Source: Halichondria panicea
Taxonomy: Eukaryota > Porifera > Demospongiae > Suberitida > Halichondriidae
Assembly (NCBI RefSeq): GCF_963675165.1
Contig: NC_087377.1
Location: 16,555,518-16,619,517, forward strand
Direction: 5' to 3'
Length of the DNA: 64,000 bases
The notes below the pieces were generated by a model, which saw only the letters and a program-made list of their open reading frames with translations, was not told the DNA's origin and did no database searches. This document shows positions 35,968 through 50,300 of this stretch, piece after piece; the stretch's first letter is position 1; each line of letters begins with the position of its first letter. Made by a program: the position numbers and the translations under genes.

Positions 35968-38900
35968 GTGCGCGCGCGCGCGCGTGTGTGTTATAGTGCA
36001 ACAGCAACTATAATTATGACAGCAGAGAGTGAGAGAGTTCTGCAAATTATGCCTGTTTAGTACCATAAAGAGTTGTTAATATACTCTTAAACGTAGCTGC
36101 CATATATAGCTCCAGTCAGTCTGGGATGATGGGGATAATTTCATGCATTCTAACTTACTAATCCATGGCCTTAATTTACGCTGTTGTTGTTTCCTCCCAT
36201 AGAGAGTTGGAGGCTGTTACTTATGGTGACAGTGACTCCTGTCGTCATGGCGGTGACCCCCTCATCACTGACATCTACTCTGAGTTTACTGCATGTCTAC
36301 AACAACTAACTCAAGGAGCGAAGGTGAAATTAGCTGTGTCAACTACATACAAGAGAATGTGGCTATAGAAGCCTATAAAAGCAGTTAGTTTTTATCGCAT
36401 TGCATGCAACCGTTGAGCAGTTACAGCTGGAACATGTACAACACATGCACACCCACACCCACACACTGTCCTTCGTACGTACATAGAATTATTGGTTAGC
36501 CATTGAGTCCCACTACATTGTTTCGTTACACAAACTCTGCGAGTGCTAATGGCTTCGCAAAAATAATATTGCAAAAACCTATACAATACTTGAATGATTA
36601 TTACTATCCTTTCCAGTTCTCAAAAGCTATCTAAATTTCTGTTGACTTATAACCCATTCACAAATATTTTTCGCTCGCAAACACTGTAGTATAATTAATA
36701 ATTAATTATATGGGGTGGTATGTTTCAATGACCAAGCAGGCAATTCATTGGCTTCTCTCATTATATAGGGCTTGTTGGACCTTGACCCTGATTCTCATTT
36801 TGAAGAGAGTTTCTTTCTCTTTCGCTCGACTGTCAAGTCCCTGGAAGAGCAGATGGTGGGGAGCTTGGTGTCTGCATTTGATGGTGCTCCCTCCCTCCCA
36901 GCTTCACTGAGGGTGTTGGAGCTATATCAGGGGGTGGTCAGGAGGGATCACATCAAGGTATGTGTATGAATGGGGTATGTGGGGTATGGGGTACGGGTTA
37001 TGGAATAGATATGTGTGACCTGTTACTACTGGTCCAAACACATTCATGCTGCGGACAGATACTGACCTGGCTGCAATATAGAGGGGTTGCCTGCTCATGC
37101 TAACATATATAGATTGAAACAATAATGCTTTACGGCCACTGTATTTTTAATAGAGGGTGACCTGTATATAAGGTGACCACAATAAGACAGATTTAGTATC
37201 AATAGTATCCTTAACTCAAGTTATGATCTCTCAAAGTTATCTTCGAAAGCGGGCCCATTTCAAAAACGTATCCTATAATAATGGAGACTTTGACTCCTAT
37301 TACATAGCTGTTATTGCATGTGCTTAAACAATAGACAGGTTTAATTGCATTACTGCCTTTACAGGTTAAACTCACTAACCAAATTGAGAATATTCTCTCA
37401 ACAATGCTCTCGGACGTCATCAGTGTATCTGAACTTCTCTCCATGCCACGCCCACCCCCTCTTCCTCACACGCCTCCTGTCGCCTGCAAGTTGCTATGGC
37501 TACATGCCCTGAAGGAACGTGTGTGTGGTCCGATGGACAGAGTGAGGCAGTTAGCCTCGGAGATACTGGAGGGGGACAGTGGGTGGAGACTGAGGCAGGC
37601 TCACGGCCAAGTGGTCAGCACTATTGACAGGTGAGTGCATGAGATTCAGATCTAAGCATTGCGGTCGTCATGCCTTTAAGTTATCCTAGATATCTCTATC
37701 TTAGCATACAATGCGACACAGACCTTTATCATAAAATTGTTGGTTTTGGAAATGTTCACTCCAGGGGAAATTGGCTTCATATAAATGTAAAACTTTTTTT
37801 GTGTTTATTTCAATTCTTTGTCAACTTTCTTATTCACAGCCTGAGTGCGAGCACAATGACTGAGTGGTGTGAGAGTGTGCCCTCTGGGTTGCAGAAATCA
37901 CTCCGGTGGAATATTCTGGTAATTAAATTTGTATTGTGGGTAATTGGGGAAATGCTATGAATATTGTTAAATCACTCACTTATGAAAATCTTGAGCAGAA
38001 ATTAATAATTATTTGTCATTGAGGCTGTAAAAAATATTTTTTATTCTTTCGTGTGATGGACTTTTTTATACTTTTCAGACACGAGACTCAAGTGATAGAA
38101 TGGTTGTAAACTTTGACCCCAAACTCAACGAGGTCCTGTCGGAGGTTCGTTACCTCAGGGGCTCCCCCCTCTGTCTCCGCCCTCCCCCCCACCTAACTCA
38201 GTTGGCACGGGAACTCGACTACAGTGAACTCAAACACAGGCAAACCAGTTTACAGGTTAGAGCGAATATCAGTTAAATTGTTTACAGTGGTCACCCTTAC
38301 ATAGGCAGACTATAACAGTGGCTGTAATAAAGAGGTGGCCTGCTAACACAGACACATAATTATGCTCTGGATACTTTGAGGCCTTAAATAATGAAGGTTG
38401 ACCTGCTTATAGAATGACCATAATAGACAGGCTTTAATACTATGAAAGCCAATATCCATGTAGCGAGAGTGACCTGTTTATACAATCAAGTTGAATACGG
38501 TTCGGTGATGATCTTTTCTGAACTAAGACCATTAATTGGGTCCCTTTGTTGTACTAGTGAAGGGCAAACATGATTTCAATAATTATGTAGAAGGCATACG
38601 TAGTTGAAAATTCAGCTCTATTGTGGATGAAATGTTTTAGCTATGTTATTGAGCCCCTCCCCTTCCCCTACAGGTGGTGGTCCAGACGTACAATGAAATC
38701 CTCGAGGGGTTGTCACACGTAGAGAGAAATCTCTTCCAACACAAACTACAGCAGACGGAACAAGTGAGCTTTCTTCATTATACTTTATTTATCAGGTAGA
38801 CATGCAATGTCGTTATAGCTTTGTGCTATTTGTTGCCTAGCTTCCCTGTATGCTTTGCATAAAGAAAAGAAACTGAACACAGTTCTTATCTGTGTACATG

Positions 38901-41900
38901 TATTTTAACTCCATTTTATCAAATGAAAAGAGCCACCATCCTATTAATTCCTGGGTGCATGGGTCCAGAATTCTCCAACTAAACATGCTGTGACATTTGT
39001 TTACTTTATCTACTCTCTTGAAGTGTTGTATAATAGCTACTGTAGTAAATTGCAATTGTTACTGCAGCTGCTGTGCGGAGGGCTGGACCAATTGGATTGG
39101 ACGAGTGTGACTTTCCCGGACTTTATCGCCAAATCACGAGCGGTGGTGTGTGTCGACCTGCAGAGCACTCTCCATGAAGTACATCGTCACATGATGTCAG
39201 TGGGGGCGTGTGTGGAGGCATGGTCAAGAGTTGGCGGGCTGGACGTATTTGTAGCCGGAGAGAATAGGACTGAACTGAAGTATCTGGAGAGAAAGAATCG
39301 GTATGAAATTCTTGAAGTACACATAATTATGGCGGGTATAATTATTTTGATGCTTATAAACTTTCGCACTTAATTTTCGTTGAGTAGCAACCTTTTTTCA
39401 GCATATGCATACATGCGATATATTATGTTTGTGGGTATAAATGTTTACATGCTTGTTCAGCAAAAATGTACAGCTGCTATGTATAAACAACAATAGTTTC
39501 TGGGTGACCTGTTATAACACGGCAGTCTCAATGAATAATTATAATTATTTTATAGTAACCCTTACAAATTAATGTCTTGCCTCTCTAATTACCTGCAGGC
39601 AAATCCTCGAGTCCCTTCAATCGACCCTCCCCCCATCCGTCCAGCGAATCTCATCCCATATTGACCACACCTTCTCCTGTATTGACGAAGCATCTCAAGA
39701 AAGCCCAGCCTGGGCTACTTACCTGTGTCATATCGACACTTTAGTACGGGCAGGCCTAAAACAAATGGTTCTCAATGCAATATCTTCGCTGGTGCAACGA
39801 GCCAATCGTTACGAACAGGGGCATCCCATTTCCCCCCTCGTTACCGTGGAGCTTGAGTTGCAAGCATCGGACGTCCAATTTTCGCCGCCACTATCGACAC
39901 ACTCTGCCATAGTGTCAGTGCCTGAGGCTGTTCACAAGTGGATTGAGGAATATATCGGATTGGCCAAACTTGTGCCGAGGTTTGAGGGCGTGGCTGGGGC
40001 AGGGTCATGCTTCGAGGCTTTGTGTGGGGATGCTGAGTTGAAGAGTGCTGTTAGCAAGATCAGCGCACACTTGGAGACTAACGCAAGGCATTGTCAGGTT
40101 TGTGTATTGTACATTCATTCTGCAGTGTGCACAATGTAAACAATAGAAAAACCACCAAATACTATAATTATAGTACATAATTATATCCCATACCCACTGG
40201 TGTAGTAATTTCACGGTTTTCGTGGACTGATCTTGAACCTCGAAAATTTGACGGTATTGTAAAGGACCTCTCTACCTCTGGGGTGTGGCATATTTGAATG
40301 TCTATATCTTCCATCAGCTACACACGGTTATCTTTACAAAGTTTGTATCCATAACATAGATATGCGCAGGGACTTACTTACGGTGTGTGAAAATAAAAAT
40401 GATTATTTTGATCAATCTGCGAAATAGCCGGTAGTTAAATCATGCAGAGGCATGATCTGAGGTACACTATACCTGTAACCTTAGACACGAATGCACTATT
40501 CATTGGCTAGCAACATGAAGTATCCAAGCAACCTATTTTGTTATGGGAACTATATTATAGTGGCTCATAGCTCATACTTCCATGAATCTAACATAATTCT
40601 GTTTGATGTTAAACATGCAAGTACTGCAGGAAGTTATCATCTCTTTGATGATACTTAATTCTCTTTGCCTGCAACCATGGGATCTATCTGGTTTAGGGGG
40701 GGTGGAAGACGAATTAAGGGGGTCCTCCCAGTTGGAAAAATTGTCTTCCAGCTTCTCAGAATGCAATTTGAATGCCATAATTACTAGTAGCATTTAAATT
40801 AAGACTTATAGGGGGGGGGGTGAGGAGAAGCTTCCCTCGGCCCCTGCTCCCCCCCCCCCCACTGGATAGAACCCTGTCTATATGTATCTAACCGCATGCA
40901 TTGTGGGGTCATTGTGTGGGGACGCTGAGTAATCAGCGCACACGTAACGCAACTAGGCATTGTGCATAAAATTATTGTGCATTGTGCACATGCAGTGTAA
41001 ACAACTAAAAGGTCAGGGTCTATCTCATTATCTATCTCCTGCTGACATTCCACAGCTGTCTTACGTTTGTGGATGGTTACGAGTCACCGGTCACCATGGC
41101 TATCTCTATGGTTCCTCCGGCTATCAGCTTACAGTTGTATGTATTCCCTCAGGAGATATAGGTAGTACACAACTCTATATAATAATTTGCTGCTTGCGAA
41201 AAGTTAATTTCTATGCAAAATTCAGCGTGATGATCTGATCTGGTTCACTGATAGCTGATAAGCCAAAAGCTGAAAGCTGAGCTGATATAATTTTATAGTC
41301 AAAATCTAATTTCATACGCATTAGATTCTGTGACTGAGCTGATAGCCAAAAGCTAATTTCAGATTCTGTGGTCACAGTGCTAAATTCAAGTTGGCCACTT
41401 TGGTCCACTGATCCAAATCCAGCATATTATCACCGATGAGGAGAGGGAAACTTTCAAATTGAGTTCCGGTGAACTGAAGATAGCCCTCTACAGGGGGAAC
41501 GGAAGAATTCCAGGCTATGAGTATTTGCACGGCCCTACTCCTCCCAAGGGGAGTTTGTACGACGTATTTAAATAGATGGAAACTAGCACAATTATGAGTA
41601 TCACTTAATTCTGCTGAAATTTTGGGGATCACATCTGAACCAGTGATCTTGAAGACACAAAAATTTGATAACAGCAGCTCCGTTGAAGCGACGTCCAATG
41701 TTTCCATTTCCGATTCTGTATCGCAAACTGCTACCTCCACGTGGTCGACAGGTGGAACATTCACCATTGGTCAGAGTATCTCTTACGAGATTGGTTTCCT
41801 TGGTTCCAGTGTTGGAGGTGAGACCAGCCTTTCGTACAGCCAGTCGTGGGGGATAGGCGGTTCTCAATCAAAGACAGTTACGGTTGGCTCGAACTCAGGA

Positions 41901-44900
41901 ATACAAGTTACCCTGAAACCAAGACAGAAGGTTATTGCCGAGCTGACCGCTAGTCGCGGAGTGATGACGGTTCGTGTTCGCTACAATGCTCAACTGAGTG
42001 GAACCACAGCTTGCTACTACCTACCTCCCCAAGGGTAAAGATTATTATTCGTTTTCGACGCCAGTCGTCATGTCAAACGGAGGAATCAGCAATTCAATTG
42101 TATCAACCGAAGAAATTGAGATTGGCTACTTTTCAAATGGGAAGATAACTTTGATAGATGGAGCCACCAAGAAAGTACAGGAAAGTTTCCAAGTTGATGA
42201 CTCTATTCTGTTCAGTAATCGAGAAGACAGCTGTGGCGATCCAGAAGATACTTTCAAGGAATAACTGCCATGATGCGGATATTCACAGCAAAGAAACTTT
42301 AACATTGTGAATGCTGTATATAGTTAGTAGTTAGTTCGCTGCATGCATGCATGCATGCATGAACATATATAGTGGTAGTTTAGATATCATTGTAGCTGCT
42401 TAGTTAATTGTTGCTTAGAGATTGAATTTAATTATAGTGTTTTGATAAAAGTTAATTCACGAATATGCAAAGTGTGATAATTCCGAGTTTAGTTTGTGAA
42501 AAAGACAGCTTCATAGATCTGAGACAAGCCCCATTATGACAAAACGAGTTTTATGAAAATTAGGTGATGCAGATTTGTGGTACATGCATGCAGTGAACAA
42601 TTTTCATTGTAGAGTAGGGAGAGAATACCAACGATTTCTGGCTATAAGGTCAGAGACTTTGTCACAACATCTATAGTATATACATGTGCAATAATTATTG
42701 AAAACACGTACGTGCAATAGCACTGTCGTCCTACCTACTGGTTGCATGTACACACTGTCATGAAAGGTGTAAATTCTTACACACTACAAAGGCGTAAACG
42801 TTTAGATATTATTACACACTAAGGAGGAACACTTAGTGAAGGAGGAACACTATAATTAGGAAAGGAATGTATTGTGTGGCAAATTGTAAGACTAATTGGT
42901 TAGGGAGAGAAAAGACCAACAAATTTGTTTGGAACTTTGTCACAACATCTATACTAGATAGTTTGGCTATCTTATGAGAGGTTCGATTTTTCTTACATGC
43001 ACGTCCACACATCCTCCGCAGTGCCGTTCGGTTAGGGAGGGATATGAACGGCTAAGGTCCAAAATACACGTCTAAAAAGTGTTAAAAATTACTAGTTTTT
43101 ATGTCGTTTCAGTTTGTGAGAGTTTGGCTAAAGGTCCAAAAATACGAAAAGATTGTCTTGAAATACTAGAGATAATTTAGAGTTTTTTTACGATCACACC
43201 CGTTTTCGCCTACCTACACATTTCCCATTATCAGATTTCCCCCAAACGTTGGATATGTTGTAGCTTATTCATTCACCTAAACAATAGTGTCAGCACAATT
43301 TCGTGGAAATGTTCCAATTGTTCCAATTTTAAGATATACATTGAAGTACACATTGGTGGTAATCTACTCTCTTAGATGCACTGCCTGTAGGTTTCTTTTG
43401 ATCCCTGTCAACACAGGCTTACGTGCTACAAACAAAGTATTACACACATTATGGAGAGTGTGTAAATTCTTACAAGCTACAAAGGCGTAAACGTTTAGAC
43501 ACTAAAGAGGAACACTTAGGAAAAGAATGTATTGTATGTAAAGTTATATTGTGCGCACGACCACCGTGTGCAAAGCCGTATAGTTATCATGTGCAAAACG
43601 GCCCGAGTGTATAAAAGGAGGCTAGTTGGCTACTTGTATGGCATGAGAAGTTTCGTCGATAAATCAGCAGCTCAAAGAAGACATCAGAAGAAAGATTTTT
43701 CGATTTACCAATTCATTCCGAATTCTTCAAACGAACTCATGGCAGGATTCCAGATCTCCATCATCGCAGGGAAAGATGCGCAGTCTTGCTCCGTAACTGC
43801 CTCAGGGCAAGTCCAGCATATTATCACCGATGAGGAGATGGAAACTTTCAAAGTAACCAATGGTGAACTGATGATGGCCCTCTATAAGGGTAACGGAAGA
43901 ATGCCAACCCTTCCGTATTTGCACGCCCCAACTCCTCCGTTTGGGAATTTGTACGAAATGTTTAACTCGACGCAAACTAGCACAATTATGAGTATCACTT
44001 CTGCTGAAATTTTGGGGATCACATCTGAACCAGTGATCTTGAAGACACAGGAATTTGATAACAGCAGCTCCGTTGAAGCGACGTTCAATGTTTCCATTTC
44101 CGATTCTGTATCGGAAACTGCTACCTCCACGTGGTCGACAGGTGGAACATTCACCATTGGTCAGAGTATCTCTTACAATATTGGTTTCCTTGGTTCCAGT
44201 GTTGGAGGTGAGACTAGCCTTTCGTACAGCCAGTCGTGGGGGATAGGCGGTAGTGAATCAAAGACAGTTACGATTGGCTCGAACTCTGGAATGCAAGTTA
44301 CCCTGAAGCCAGGACAGAAGGTTATTGCCGAGCTGACCGCTAGTCGCGGAGTGATGAAGGTTCGTGTTCGCTACAATGCTCGACTGGCTGGATGCACAGT
44401 TGTTTACTACTTCCCTAAACACAAGGGTAATGATTATTATTCGTTTTCTACGCCAGTCGTCATGTCAAACGGGGGAGTCAACAATTCGATTGTATCAACC
44501 GAAGACATTGAGATCGGCTACTTTTCAAATGGGAAGATAACTGTGTTAGATGGAGTCACCAAGAAACTACAGGAAACTTTCCAAGTTGATGACTCTGTTC
44601 TGTTCAGTAATCGAGAAGACGGTGGCGATCCATTCAAGGAATAACTGCCATGATGCGGATATTCACAGCAGAGAAACTTTAACATTGTGTAGACTGTAGA
44701 ATACTGTAGTTAGTAGTTAGTTTTCTGCATGCATGCATGCATGTATACAGATATCATTGTAGCTGCTTAGTTGTTGCTTAGAGATTTATGCTTGATAAAA
44801 ATTAATTCGCGAATATGTAAAGTGTGATAAAGCCCATTTGGAGTTTAGTTTTGAAAGACAGTTCAAAGATCTGAGACAAGACCATTTTGACAAAACGAGT

Positions 44901-47271
44901 GTTATGGATATTATTCCTTTTTTAACTATTACCGGTTCTGCAACTTTAATTGAGAAATCTCGATAGTGATCTACCCATTATTGTTAGTTCCTTTCGTGTC
45001 TACTATTATTTTCCCCCACCTTTTACAGTCACTGAGGAAGAGGTTCACGCTGTACTCGTTTCTATGGGAACAGGATGTCTCGGCCACGTTTTCTGAGTTC
45101 CTCCAGGGGACAGCCCCCCCGCACCCTCGTCGCTTCACACGACCCGAGACTGTGCGATCACGAGCGTCCGCCAGAGTTCACAGTGGGAGGCCACGCAGGT
45201 GTGTGGTGTGTGTGATGTGTGGGTGGTGTGGAGTGTGGGTGGTGTGCGTACGTGTGTGTGATGGGGGAGCGTTATTTGTTTGCCTGTATATCAATTTAAT
45301 CTACAATTTCTAGTAGTCTCTGGTAAAGTTGGTAATCTTTTAGACTAGTAATTAATTTATGTATCTTCCTATAATATTGATCTCAGATTTGTCTCCGATT
45401 TCACCATTTAGCTTATTTTGCTGGCATTAAATTCTGCTAAATTCTGCTCAAGTTGTGTGTTATTTGTAGTGTTTTCTAATTACTCTCAAGTTGTTTTCCA
45501 TATCTGCAAGTACAAATCTTTGCGTTATTCGCAAAAATAGCAAAAATTTATACTCCCCAAAATATGTCACCTTAAGGTATATGCAACTCCTCCCCCTCCA
45601 GCTCCACACAGAGTCAGGCCACACTGCCTAGCAGTCCGGAGTCCAACCTCCTGGGAGTGATGGGCGTGTCAGACTGGGACTTTCTCCGCCCACCCTCTAA
45701 CCCCCCGGACGAGGACGATAGTAAGAGACCCTCGCTGGACGATTTTGACGGAGAAATTGCCGTCTTCCAGGTGCGGTTAATTATAGTGACCGGAGATTAT
45801 GTCCTATATTCTTGGTGACTTATAATGTACACTGCATATGTAGGTTCTTATTGGCCTTGTGCATTTATTAATTATGTTACATATAGCTGACTGGTCAATG
45901 GGTGTAATAAAAAGTGCTACGATACATGTAATAATGAAAGCACCGCAGGTGCTGATGCCTCGGTGGAGAGATGCCAAAGCTACATAACATAAAGCTACTA
46001 TAGCTACTATAGCTTTTATACACATGATGAACATTTTTGCATTAATATTAATTAATTTTGCTGCATGTAAACTCAAAGAGTGGGTAATGATCGACATGAT
46101 TGTTGTTAAAATCGATTGATGCCAAAAGTTCAAGTCTAAAATTAATGGCTGCATCAGCAGAGCCTTGCAGCTCTCTTCTCACTCTTGCAGCTACCAATAG
46201 CTAGCATTCTAGTGCAGAGCTAACTATTAAGTAGAGTAGCAACACTCGGTAAACAAGTTTGGCTACGTGCTCTTCTGAAAAGGCTGCAATGGCATTCCAA
46301 GTAAGCAAAACTACTAGGCATAACTCGAGAACGAAGCATTATTTTTAATCCGCGAATTAAAATCCAAGAAAACATGACTAGAAGCCTATAGAAACTCTTA
46401 CTTGCACTTCATTGATCCTTGAGCAGCTGTAGCAATCTACACAGACAGACAGACAGACACACATGCACACACACACACAGACACACAAATACACTACCAT
46501 ATACCTCGCTTGCGCATGCGCACCGAGGCAATAACGCTTGCATACACTTAAATTGATAGCTCTCTGGGAATATGACCTACAACTTGTCCAATTAACCGTG
46601 TGATGATTTATTTATAATTAGGGGGTGCTGGATCGGCTGAGTAATATTGAAGATGTTGCGGACGTGGGTTGGGTGTGTGTAGATCAGCGTCCAATCAAAC
46701 AAGCTCTCTGTTCCCTCACTTCAAAATGGAAGCATGTCTATGCCAGCCATCTGGAGAGACAGGTTAACCGCTATACAAAATTATACCGTATAATATAGTA
46801 CTATATACCTACATGAGCATTGCCTCTATAACATACGATTAGCAATTCTGCAAGAGTGCATAAACACTATAACCTATTTGCATGTAGAGTTTGGTTTTGC
46901 ATAAGCAATGAAAGATACACAAGGAATACAGTAATTATTAGTGAGTGAAAAACCTCTGCAAATTAACCAAATCAGCAGAAAAGTTGATCCCTAACTATTG
47001 TCGATTCTGGTAAAGATTGTGTGTCCTTTTACCAACTCAACTCAAGTCACACGCGCATATTCATGTAAATACCCCTCCCCCCTTTAGGTTGGTTTCGTGC
47101 TATCTTCGTTAGACCAGTTTTTTACGGAGGTGGAGCCAGAGGTGGAGCTTATCTCCGGGGAGGAGAGTGACACACACGCCTTCATGAGACTCATGAACAT
47201 CTTTAACAAAGTATGTGCTTTGCGTGTGTGTGTGTGTGTGTGTGTGCGTGTGCGTGTGCGCGCGTGTGTAT

Positions 47272-47364
<93 letters not shown>

Positions 47365-50300
47365 CGTGTGTATTGTAATTCTGCCTGTACAATAAACAGT
47401 ACATTATTTGTATTCGTGGTTTAGTGTGATGTATTGTGATGTCACAGCTAGCATGTATGGTAGCTTTGATGCAGTGTGATGTCACATCCTGCTTGCTCTA
47501 ACTTATACTATTTGCGTTGAGTTCGACCCCGGAAGTTATGTGGTCAATTTATGGCTTTATTTATGCTTTATGTGGTGGACAAGTATGCCGGGGACTTCTA
47601 CATGGAAAATGCTAACTTTTAGCTTGTTGGAGCTTACCAGCTCTACAGCATATAGAAAGAAGCGCTTTTTAACAAGGAATCCAATGGTATATGACACTTT
47701 GAATTTCAGTATAAAGCAGTCTGCCCTAAGACCCCCAACTTTTCAGTATTTGCAAGACAAGACAGGAAATACATGCCACAAGTATTTTAATGGTATTCAT
47801 AATCATGACATCATAAAAACATTGTTTTAATGAGATTCATAATGATGACACCCAAAACTCTACCAGATTGTAGTAAAGGGTGATTTTTTCTGGATTTCCA
47901 AAGCTCATAAACACAGACCATTTACTGAACTAGAACCTGTTACTAGGAGATAAATTAGTTCAATATGGAATGTATTGACTCAGCAAGTTTGGACTGGATT
48001 GAGATAGTGTGAACAGCTTGCACAAAAACTCAAAGTTAGCATTCTGAATAGTCTCTGTGGTTGGTGGAACTCATGGCTGCATATCTCCAGATGTGAAAGG
48101 AACCAGTGACTGCCTAAAGTATCAACTAGTGCATCTGATGCATGTGCATGCTTAGCAGCAAGCTAGAAGGCTTGAAGTCATTCATGAAGTGTTCTATGCT
48201 ATTGCCAAGTTGTGTATTTATGTCAAAGTTTGTGTAACTGCTTTGCAAACACCATTCATTTGTATGGCATTTACCTTGAATATGTTGTTATTTAGATCCT
48301 TTTTATTTGATCAACCAATTTTTAGCTTGCTACGTTAATCGTGAACAGCTTGCTCAAAAACTCGAACTTTCCGCAATCATTTTACACAACTTAATGCCAG
48401 TTTGACCCAAATTCATATTTTAAAGTGTTTAACGTATGTTAAACTGTCTTCTTATTACATATTTCAACTTAGATAGCTCTAAAAACTTTTACTTTTATCA
48501 GAAACAAAGAATAACTGTTATCATTAATATATTCATGAGGCAACTTGTAGCACTTCCTGTCTTACAACATTTGGAGTCTTAGGGCAGACTGAAGTATGAC
48601 AACGTTATGACAACTTTATGAAGGTTAAACTCAACACAAATAGACTTTAGGCGTGTACGTACATATAGCATATTGAATCAATAACTACGTATAATTGTGG
48701 CAGCTAAAAGCAGCAAAGTTATAAAAATATCAGTTGGCTGACCATCTAAATATACGACATGCACTCAAATATTAATTAGCAGTCGCCTGAAAAACAGTCT
48801 GTCTTTAAATAAACTCTGAAACGTAGCTGATTATTTCTCAAATATTCAGCTCCTTTGGTCAATTCATCTATACTATAGAACACGTCTGTTTTCCCAATCC
48901 TTCTCCTAAATGCAGTTTCACCTTGTACGCTGTACTTGTACATACTTGCGAAATCAGCGTCATAAGTCACAGTGTAATGATCCGAATCTTGATTCTGATT
49001 CAGCATTTTTAGAATCACTCGACATTTTGGCTTAGAACTTTGTTTAAGTGGAGCTTTGCTTGGTCCAGTTACCCAGTTCAACCAAACCATGATGTGTGTA
49101 AAAGCCAGATTTGTGCCTATCTCGATAGTGAAGTGGTAGCCAACTAACGCATCTCTTAGAGCGTGACTGACCCATTTAGAAGCGCTAGCTCTCAGGAATT
49201 TATGAAAATTATCCAGTACTAGATCATGACATATGTAGCCATTGTGACTTTGTAGCTCGGATATCTGTTTGTCTTTCTGGTCCATTCTCTGGTGTAGTTC
49301 TCTTGTTAGTCTCAGGTTGAGGAGGGTGGCTGTCATGAGGTGGTGTTGGGCATTCTCTGTCATGTGACCCGCCAGATCTCTTCGAGGAACCTTCACGTCA
49401 CATCCAGCACTAGCAAACTCACACTCCACTAGTTGTAGGGGGCAGTCCAACAGATGGTCCTTTAGCTGTCCGTGGGTGAGGACCCCAGTCTCACAGCCAT
49501 TGGGACAGGAGTTGAATGATTCGTTGGTTTGAGGCTGCTCTGATTCTCCAGGGTAGGGGGGTGGGGGGTCGAATAATCTGGTAGCCATGGCAGAGCTGTA
49601 CTATACTAATTAAAGATTGTACAGGATATGACAAAGGTAATTTCCCTGTGACCAGGTTATGTAACTCTACTAAATCTAGTGTATACAGCTCTGCCATGGC
49701 TACTGGATTATTCGATCCCCCACCTCCCTACGCTGGACAACTAGAGCCTCAAATTAATGAATCATTTGACTCTTGTCCCAACGGCTGTGATACTGGGGCC
49801 CTCACCCACAGCCAACTAAAGGACCACCTGTTGGACTGCCCCCTACAACTAGTGGAGTGTGAGTTTGCTAGTGCTGGATGTAACGTGAAGGTTCCTCGAA
49901 GAGATCTGGCGGGTCACATGACAGAGAATGCCCAACACCACCTCATGACAGCCACCCTCCTCAACCTGAGACTCACGAGAGAGCTACATCAGAGAATGGA
50001 CCAGAAAGATAAACAGATATCCGAGCTACAGCATACGATTGCTAACATGGACACTCACTTGAAGCTACTAACTCCATCCTCTACAAATGGCTACATTTGT
50101 CACAATATCATTATGAGTGATGTCAATCAATTCTTAGCCTCAGGAAATTGGACCAGTGACACCTTTATGGACCAACGTGAAGCAATGGAGTTCAAGCTGG
50201 TCATTGGCATAAAGAATCTTAAGAAACATTCGAGCCTAACAGCATGGCTAACTGTCTACAGATACAACAAGCAAAGAGTCCGCCTCAATGCATCTTTTAA

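Noticed and set aside
41601..41867. Minus-strand and alternative-frame ORFs over the aerolysin-like copies
   Set aside because: Shadows of the plus-strand frame, present in both duplicates.
47084..47485. Cys/Val and His/Thr ORFs of up to 133 codons
   Set aside because: They result from the (TG)n tract following dynein exon 21.
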